This document shows, in pieces, positions 36,501-45,500 of a DNA stretch of 64,000 bases. Position 1 is the stretch's first letter, and each line of letters starts with the position of its first letter. Source of the stretch: Atriophallophorus winterbourni (taxonomy: Eukaryota; Platyhelminthes; Trematoda; Plagiorchiida; Microphallidae). The stretch is taken from positions 1 through 64,000 of the forward strand of contig JACCGJ010000574.1 of assembly GCA_013407085.1 (NCBI GenBank). Reading direction: 5' to 3'. Under the pieces are notes generated by a model that was not told the DNA's origin, ran no database searches, and was given only the letters and a program-made list of their open reading frames with translations. A program made the translations under genes and the position numbers.

Positions 36501-39500
36501 TAATCAATAGACACGTACATCTTTCAATCGTAAAAAAGTTTGGCGACGAGGATAGATTAAAAAAACACATAACGAAAATTTTAATCTAAATGCAACAAAA
36601 GCGCAAACGCGCCCGGTAAATACGATGCTGAAAAATAAGAATATGAATTCACCTGAACAAAACACTAACTTTAAAAACTCCGCGATCAATTCGGAGGGAT
36701 GGGGATGTGAGCAACACATTACTTTGGTCATCCATAAGCGCCTTGAATGCTTCACCAAGAATCACTTTGTGATTCTGTGTCTGAACATCGTGGCGCGTTG
36801 TACGAACCCTATGTAACAGTGGCATACAAGTACAACTTTGTTTTCCGCGATCAATTCATTCGTCAACAACATCTTTAAATTCAATCGTCATCCTGAAATC
36901 GACCTCGCATTCGATTCTTGGTTCAGAAGATTAAAAGATATCTTTCAATCAGATTTTGCTGGTACGAATGATGGTTGGAAATCGCGACTGTTGCTGACAC
37001 TCCTGGGGTCGATTAAACTTTACATTATCGAAGGTACCCAACTTATTCAGTTTTGATGAGATCATAACACTGTTAGAGGAAATGCTCGATTACCAGTCTT
37101 CATTGGTTCATATGCGCTATAACTCGACTTGGCCAAGAACCGAATATTATTCGGATGTTCATGACGACAGAATGCCTACGAAATCTGAATCTGGCGCGGG
37201 ATTCAACCATACTTGAACAGAATTCACACAAGACTGAAATTCTGGTACTGGTGGATGAAAAACAACGCCTTTAGTAGACAAACTAAAAGGCGATCTTCCA
37301 AGAGATTTGAGACAGTCAGAAAAATTATGCCAGATTGATGTTTTGCCCATTGTCAACCCAGAATTGTACTTTAACCAACTAGTACCGTGCGGTGTACTGG
37401 AAATCGTTAATAAAGCAATTGAGATACAACTCTTCGAAATTATGCGAAGATCTCAGCTGATTACTTTGAAAATTTACTGAGTTATTTTTGCTCGAATAAA
37501 CTCGACTACATTTTCATACGAAACTAGTCGTATCGCAAGCAAACTTAAAACAGGAAGGTGCTAGGAGGTACGGCTCTTGACCGATAAATCAGCCTGAACG
37601 TTGATTTGCTGGAATGTTTTCACTACTCTTAACCAGTGAAAACAGCCCGATTCTCTGATCGGTTTGGACTTCGAACAACGTTTACAACCATTATCGCTAC
37701 CTTATCGATTATGACATTCTAGAAGCTATCGATCTTTGTTTCATAAAAGCAGTTTTTACTCTCGTGTAATGAATCTCCACAACTCGGGCGAAAATAAATC
37801 GTCATTTCACTATCAGCTGGCTTTCAGCCTTTCTTACGTTGGGTGACAGTGATTTTTGCGATCGGCTTGGCTGAGAAACTTTTCTGAAGAAACCACGAAC
37901 GCCACACCACAATTTTTGGAAAATAAGCGCCAATAGTGATGCATGGCAATGCCCTTGCTCTTTCTAATAAATGAAGATCACCCTTGACTTTTGTTTAAAA
38001 CATGTTTACACCTGCTTTCATTTGCAATCCTGAACTGAAATATCTCGGAAATAAAATGTTTGAATAACTCAATATGTCGTTACTTGTGAATATTGTTAGA
38101 ATTGTTTGGAATATTTGTATCTCGGGTCGTTGTTGTAGCTTACTTGAATTTTTTCTCCGAGCTTGTTGATTTTGCATCGGACGTTTCGTTGCCAGACTAG
38201 GCAACATCTTCAGCGATTGTTGGCAAATTGACTGCTCGAAGTGGCACTGACGATGGTATTTGGCCGGCCTACTACCTGCTATACGTGACCCCTTGTCGGC
38301 CGGCAAAATACCACGCCAGTGCCACTTCAGCAGTCAATTTTCCAACAATCGCTGAGATGTTTGCTGTTGGCAACGAAACGTCCGATGCAAAATCAACAAG
38401 CTCGGAGAACAAATTCAAGTAAGTTACTTGCGAGTAGTTTAATTACAATTATATTTTCATATAAATGTCGCAGCTACCATTGGTCAATGGATATATGTGC
38501 ATCTACAACACCTGGTAAAACAATTGCCTGTTTGAAACATGCCCGTGCTCTCACTATTTGTCGAAAGTTTCCAGAAAAACACAACGTTTACCTAAACAGT
38601 AATCGAATAAATTAAAACGTGGTATAATACAATGTTTTTTCTAGCGAACTGCTTCCGATATACTCAATACTTCAATTCAAATTTTATGCTGTACGATTTA
38701 AATTATAACTTATATTAGCTATAATGTATGCCAATGTTTTGCTTCCAAACCCTGAACACTCATCTATTAACGATGTGAACAGTATAAATAATCATGCATC
38801 GTCTAATGCGCTTTTTACTTATCCCTTCCAAACTCCTCACAAAAGAAATTCTCAGTTAATACAGCATTATCCTTCTTCAGTTTTTTCTTTCGATTATGGC
38901 CTTTCTCCGTCGTTGCAAAAGTTCGCAACATTGGAAAAACCATCATTGTATTAGACCCATTTTCATCAATCCGTATAATGCCAATCAGGCCTCACCCACT
39001 TTAAACAATAAAGCAGGCATGCAAGAATCAAAATTAACTTGTTACAAAATCTGAAACTTTTATCGTGTTTTTATGCGTATGTTTGCTACTGTAACCTGCC
39101 GCCTAGCGCATACTTTGAACTTTTATCTCAACGTTACTACAAGCATCCAGCGTCGAAGGTTATATTTCGTCTAACACCTTTTGATTTTTATTCATATTTC
39201 TTTCTGTCTACCATACGTTTATTTTTAATAATTGTATCTTGCAGTCCCGGAAAATTCACCAAAACTAGGCAGTCCAAAGCGTCGTTTGAATACAGTATTT
39301 GGCAGCTTCAAGGTAAGTGCTACATCACTTCGTGTTTGCTTAAACTGCTTGCCATATTCCCCGTGAAACTTTTTTTCAGCAAATCCTTATTGATTTTATG
39401 TCTCAGTGTCATTTTTATTAATCCTGAATCAATATAAAAACAATCGAGTACCTTGTAGGTCATAGTTGTTCTCCAACCTGGTTTAGTTGATTGTGGACGT

Positions 39501-42500
39501 TTCGTCATCAAACTAGATGACATCATCGGGGAAACTACTTTCGAAGCAACTTGGCGATAAACATCATTCGAATTTACCTGCTGCGTTGCGACCTCATCTA
39601 CTGTGATTGGCTAGAATCCTTGCATGTCCTAGTTGTTGGCGTGTTCTCATTGATTCGTAGATCCCGTCCAATTGAATGCGTTCATTGATTGATTGTGAAT
39701 TTGAATACCACGCTTCGAAAAACTCTCGAATGTGACGAGATCTGCCTTTGACAATGATTTTTGTGCCATCACGATTTAATTCTTGATCCATTGGATATTG
39801 AGGCTAATTTCAGTCCAATAGTCATTTGCACATCGTCTTGCTGTCGGTTGGACCTTATTTCTAGCTGCTCTTAGAATTCACAAGTTTTCATCTGTTGGCA
39901 TACCTTTGAACCTCAAGAATGCTGACCGTTTCTCATCCAACACAGTAGTAATCTTGGAAGCTTTTGCTTTGTCATGAAATCCTGCAAGCATGGACCGGAC
40001 GTTCCAGGTTCCCAGTTTCAGAACTGACCTTCGTTGTTTATTAATTCGTTTCGCTGGTACAGAAAAAATACAGTCTGCTTGTCGTTTGATTCCTAATCCC
40101 CATGCACCCAATGAGGATAGCAGACTGTGGCGATACGGCACCTTATCGACTGGTGGCTGGTAGGCGTCCAATGAGACCTGAAAAACTCTCCTGCCGTCGG
40201 AAGCAGCCCTAGGCGCTGAGCTCTACGCCAGTCGAGCTATAGCTTTAAACCGGTATTTGCTGCTTCCCGTATTATTAACCATATAAGCGGAATGGAGTGT
40301 CCTCTCTATTCGTGCGTTGAGATGCACACCAGGGCAATTCAATATGAAGAACTAGTTGTTGCCTATGCAGAAAGTGCTCCCTCTCCGTGGCACCACTGGA
40401 ACCAAAGGAACAGCTAGGCTGATACGTTTGGACAACGATGCCGTCGCAGGAGTTGGACTGCCTAACGGGACTTTCATCGATGTTGACTCCTGAAGCCTTT
40501 TCCATGATTTGATGCATCCGCAAGGCAGTGTAGTTTTGAGATAAGGGTTTTCCTTCCCTAGATGGACCGCCTTCATGGACTTATGAGCTCCACCTGCCCT
40601 AAACAAGCTGGTTTTGAGGCGACAGTCAGCTGCCTTCCCCACTTCTCCTGTCAGTAGAAAAGTTCAGCCGGGTTGCACAAAACGACGCATGCAGGCCAGG
40701 AGCTGGACTTGGTTGTTATATGAGACCCGCGCCATTAGAGCATTTTTGGAATTAGAAGCTTATCCCCAGAACAGCTCTGGGCGTGGCAACCTCGGAACCC
40801 TTGAATAAAGTAAAGTAATCTTTTAGCAGTTCTTTGCAGAGTTTGTAGATAGGTGATCCAGGCTGCGACTCGATTGAGCGTAGTGCAATGCTTTCCTTGT
40901 GAATTTTCGGTAGTCCATAGAAACGTGGTAAGCTTGAGCCTTCCAGTTTCATTCTGAAATGTTCGACTGCACTGAGTTGTTCCATGATCTTAAGTTTCTT
41001 CAACGTAGAATTTGTTTTATTTATTTTCCAACTGTTTCGTTTGATCTTTGTTGATCTTCCAATATGTAGTGGTGTCTTGTAGAAGTTCTTCAGCCTTTCG
41101 TATATAATCGTCTTTGTTTATAACCACAATCACTCGTCCTTTATCTGCTGGTAAGATGACAATACTTCTGTCTTTTTGTAATTTCGAAAGAAATGACGTC
41201 GTGTATAGAATCTCGTGTTCCGATTGTGAGAAATATTATATCGGACAAACTGGAAGAAGGTTAGAAACAAGGATACATGAACACAAACTGGCTACAAGAC
41301 GACATGATCACAAAAAAATAATGTCGGAACAAATTGATCAAGAAGGATTGGAATTCAATGGTGATGACACAGAAATCATTGTCAAAGGCAGATCTCGTCA
41401 CATTCGAGAGTTCTTCGAAGCGTGGTATTCAAATTCGCAATCAATCAATGAACGCATTCAATTGGACGGGATCTACGAATCAATGAGAACACACCAACAA
41501 CGAAGAATTTTAGCCAATCACAGTAGATGAGGTCGCAGCGTAGCAGATAAATTCGAATGATGCCTATCGCCAAGTTTCTTCGAGAGTAATTTCCCTCAGG
41601 ATGTCATCTAGTTTGATGATCAAACGTCGGCAATCAGCCGTACCTGAGCTACAAGTGCGAACTCATTGTGAATAACCTTTTCTCAAAAGCTTTCAAAAGC
41701 GCCGTGTACAATTATATTTTCCGGGTCATGTTGCCACGTAGATTTTAGGCATTTGGCTATTAAATTTTCCCCAAATTCGTTTCACTCGTATGTTTAGTTG
41801 TTTTGCAAGTTGTCCTCCTCTTTCTGTTCATCACTCGCATGCATCTTATTAGTGTACAGTAACTTACGAGTCCAGATATTACTGTGTAATCCAACACTTA
41901 TTTTTGTCATGATTGCGTTTTAACGAATGTGAGGGCTGCTTGCAAAGAAGTGCAATCATGCAGTGCCTGCAACCATGAATAGTTTCGCTAAGCTCTCGAG
42001 GCCAGAAGTTTTTCTCTGCGAGCTTTTGTTCATGAGCTTGGGGTGTTAAACCTAGTTTATTGTTTGCGTGCTTAAACTCCAACTTAATCAGATTAATAAT
42101 CGGTGGTAGAATATGCAGTACAAACGTGTGCTTGGTTTGTTATCATCATCAGAGACAGCATTACACCAAATGCTTGATTGCCATGTTAAATAGGTATGTC
42201 ATAGTTTTGTTTCATCTCTCGTGCATCACACACTGCCCGGGCATGTCATTTTTATGGTTTCCTTGTAGTCCTCGGTTGATACGCTGCTCTCAAACCTGGG
42301 ATCTCACCGGCTTTCGTTTGTCCGATGCATCCGACCCTGCACGAGCAATTCCGTTGACATGACTAATTCGCTCCCCAAGACGATTGACACTTTGAATGTG
42401 ACCGCTTGTAAAGTTGACGAAGTGCATTTACGGGAGCAACTTGCTAACGGTGGTTTGATTTGTGCCATGCAAGTTCTACGATCTTACTTCCCAGCCAGGT

Positions 42501-45500
42501 ACGTTTCACCAAATTCCTCTCATACTCGCCTGACTTGTCTGAAGCCGTCAACAGCTATCTTTCTGTGTTCTTAAATGGGTGGTTTGACTCAACAGATTAA
42601 AATATCTTGTTTGCTACTTTGTTGAGCAAAATTATCTTAATACGCTTTGTATTGCCCCGTCTGTATTGATTATCAATGGTAAACAGAAGCGGATCACTCT
42701 CTACACATGCTACGTTGATTAGTTCATGTATTACGGTTGGCAAATAATAGATTTCTCAAACTGATTGTTTGTACGATACCGTGTTTTGATTCGCACAGAG
42801 ATCTCCGGAATTTTAGGAGCGATCTTGATGTGTTTCAGGAAACATACACGCCTGTTAATTGGAGTGTTCAAGATAGCTTGTTGTGTCAAATAGCAGCGAA
42901 AGCTCCTGGTGAATGTGCCGCACCCGTGTTTTATTGACATTCTCATTGTTAACGACTTGAACCTGTTACGTCAACTTTCTCCGCATTCTTTGTTTTTTTA
43001 ATGCCTCTGGACATTCAAGCATGTATCTATGTTGTAGATGCACTGCTTATTTTGGTTTGTATTGATGATGGGTGAATTAGATAGCTTACATTCATGCCGT
43101 GTCGTGTACTCTCATCGGTAACATGTAGTTGCAGTTCACCACGTCGGGACAAAACACAGGTTGCAACCAGGTAGTGCGACGACTCATGCTGAGGGCCTCT
43201 TCTTCTTGAGTACCCAATGCCGTGTTCACATCATTTTCGGTTTGACATCGGGTACGGATAACGGTGACATTAAAAGCTACAACAAAGCTGTCATGATAAT
43301 GTCGCTTCAGTCGTTCAAAACTGGATTGAATGCATGTTTGAATCGAGGTATAGGCTCTTCATCCCAGTGTATGTGTTCAGTAGCTTTTGAGGTCTCACCC
43401 TGCAACATCACTTTAGCATTTCATCGTGTCACGATTGTATGACAATTAATTAATCACTTAGTCCAATTAATCGCGAGTCCAGTGCTTCCATTATGGACCG
43501 TTGTAATCAACTTTGTGAATAGTTGGATGAGCTTGCCACGGATGAGTAGTCACAAATATAAACAACTACGTCGGACAAACGGGTCGCAAACTCAGCACAA
43601 GACTACATAAACACCAGTTGGCCGTACGCAGACATGACCGGAATTCACTGATTTCAATACATGTTGATCAATTTGGGCATCAGTTCGACTGGGACCGCAC
43701 AAGAATATTAGCCAGAGGAAACGACCGACGGGCGCGAGAATTCCTGGAAGCGTGGCACTCAACAACAAATTCAATTAACCAGCATCTCCAACTGGCTGCA
43801 ACATATGGACCAATGAGAAACCGCTCACGGAGAAGGCATAACATGAACTCGACCAATCAGCGGGAGTGACCGTGAACGGACAGACAAGCGGTATAATAAC
43901 CAACGAATTCCAACTACAAGATGCTTCGAAAGAAGTTTTGCTGATGATGTCATCTAGCCTGATGACGAAACGTCCAAGAACAACTACGCAAGCTCGGCGA
44001 ACACAAGGTGAACACCATAAACAACATATTCTCCAACTATCGCTTAAACAACAATGCCCATCAGATCTAATCAGTGTTAGCTTACACTGTATCCGATGGT
44101 AAGACTTGACACTGAGATCTGTTCGGTTGGGCGACCGCAACAGATGTTGCTAGCTCCTTCTGAACTGGTCAGGCAAACAAAGTTACTCAAATGTGCCAGT
44201 CTGGAGAACAGTTCATAAACGCTTAATTGCGATCGGTCAAACGGTGGACGGTAGCCCAGGTCGTTAAGGCGTGGGACTGCAATGATGATGGTTGGGGATT
44301 CGAACCCCACCCGAAGCGAAGGATATGCACTGCTGATGAACTCAAATAAGAGCGAAACTCGAGTCCAGTGCTTCCGTTATGGACCGTCGTAATCAACTTT
44401 GTGAATAGTTCGATGGGCTTGCCACGGATGAGTAGTCACAAATATAATCACTTGATACTTGGTACCGATGTAACGCTGTCTATGACGATGAGGATGGATA
44501 GCGGTGAATGGAAGCTGGTTTGAGGTAACGTGGACCTTCGTGTGTTGTGATACTGTCTAAGCTCAATCCTGTACTAATCTCTCCATCGGCGGTTTATCGA
44601 CACCTTTTTTACGGTTCAATTTTTCAATCCCCACAGGCTACCTTACAAAAACTTCATCCATAAGTACGGGTTACTTGCACGACTGGCACCGATGGATTAC
44701 CATTTCGTTGTTCCTTCCCTGCTTCGCCAACATGGATTAACTAGTTTCAGTGAAACAACTGGTAAGCCATCATTTCTTTTTCGAGTTTTAACAGCTCTCT
44801 ACCTTTTTCCGCGTACAAAATTTGTAATATACATGAATCCCAAACGGCATCCGTATTACGCTCTGTGGCACGCTCTCAGCTAGGAATACCTCGTGACTTG
44901 CGGATGAATTCGTATCATTTATCACGATCCTTTTTATTCCGTTTCATCTAGGTGATCTGGATGACAAAATGCTCGCTCTGAACTTACTGTTATTGGCGCT
45001 GGATATTTCAACACTCGATACGCAGTCCGACGTACTTGCCGTTGCTCGCCAGTGCGGTCGAACACGAATACATCTCCATGCGATACAACTCAATCGGTTG
45101 GATTCGATACGCTCGGTGCTTCGGGCGTCTGCTGCCAGACGAATTCAAAGAGGTTTGTGTCAGTGTATGCGGTTCGTACTCATCAGAGAACCCCCACCAC
45201 ATACCCAGTAATTCCCAGACGATTCCCCCTTCGGATGCCCCGGAGCGAGACACAGTGGAATCGGTTTATCTGTTGGATCGACCAACATTGACAGACCACG
45301 TTTAATTTTGACATCACTGTTAGGTCGGATTGATCCAGCCAGTCAACAAAATCTCATTGCAATGGCATACCATCCTTGACCCTACTTTATCTCGCTGAGT
45401 TCCTTGTGTAATATATAGGAACTTAATAGCTTGTATCCAGGCATGGACAACCTGATCGTATTGTGTGTGTCAACTTGTCTCGTGCTCCAGATTTGTTATT

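Larger units (their letters stand above)
38092..38423. mobile_element. Foldback insertion made of two inverted Penelope-element ends
   Basis: Arms 38139-38268 and 38296-38423 are near-perfect inverted repeats (outer ends CTTACTTGAATTT and AAATTCAAGTAAG; inner ends GGCCGGC). Each arm carries the AAACGTCCGATGCAAAATC and CAAGCTCGGAGAA words, the second of which recurs in the Penelope-like copy near 43990. It splits the right LTR, with TTACTTGTGA on the left and TTACTTGCGA on the right as a likely target-site duplication of about 10 bp. Confidence 0.8.
36270..38518 (+). mobile_element. Degenerate LTR retrotransposon with gag only
   Basis: Two diverged direct repeats flank it: about 36270-36534, and 37950-38091 resuming at 38424-38518. 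They share GTTTACACCTG, TTGAATAACTCAA and TTACTTGYGAGTAG. Just inside the left one is TTTGGCGACGAGGAT, a primer-site-like sequence common in Gypsy elements. Gag-like coding follows: FNRHPEIDLAFDSWFRRLKD, FAGTNDGWKSRLLLTLLGS (36870-37010) and FDEIITLLEEMLDYQSSLVH (37040-37110). No protease, RT or integrase is present in the 1.4 kb interior, so it is internally deleted or non-autonomous. The right LTR is interrupted by a foldback insertion. Confidence 0.7.
44243..44493 (+). mobile_element. tRNA-derived SINE carrying a hammerhead ribozyme (Sm-alpha-like)
   Basis: Non-autonomous retroposon in myosin intron 14. Its head has a pol III A box TAGCCCAGGTCG (44252-44263) and B box GATTCGAACCC (44297-44307). 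The T-arm TGGGG/CCCCA and a D-arm GCC/GGC are kept, while the acceptor stem is lost. A complete hammerhead follows 20 nt later. The body runs to a short ATG-rich end (GACGATGAGGATGG). This head-plus-ribozyme design is known from schistosome Sm-alpha repeats; membership in that exact family is an inference. A second copy is at 58330-58582 and a partial body at 43474-43563. Confidence 0.8.

Noticed and set aside
38724..38954. Plus-strand open frame as an additional myosin exon
   Set aside because: Exons 12 and 13 already join in phase; using it needs a weak internal donor, and its composition is low-complexity.
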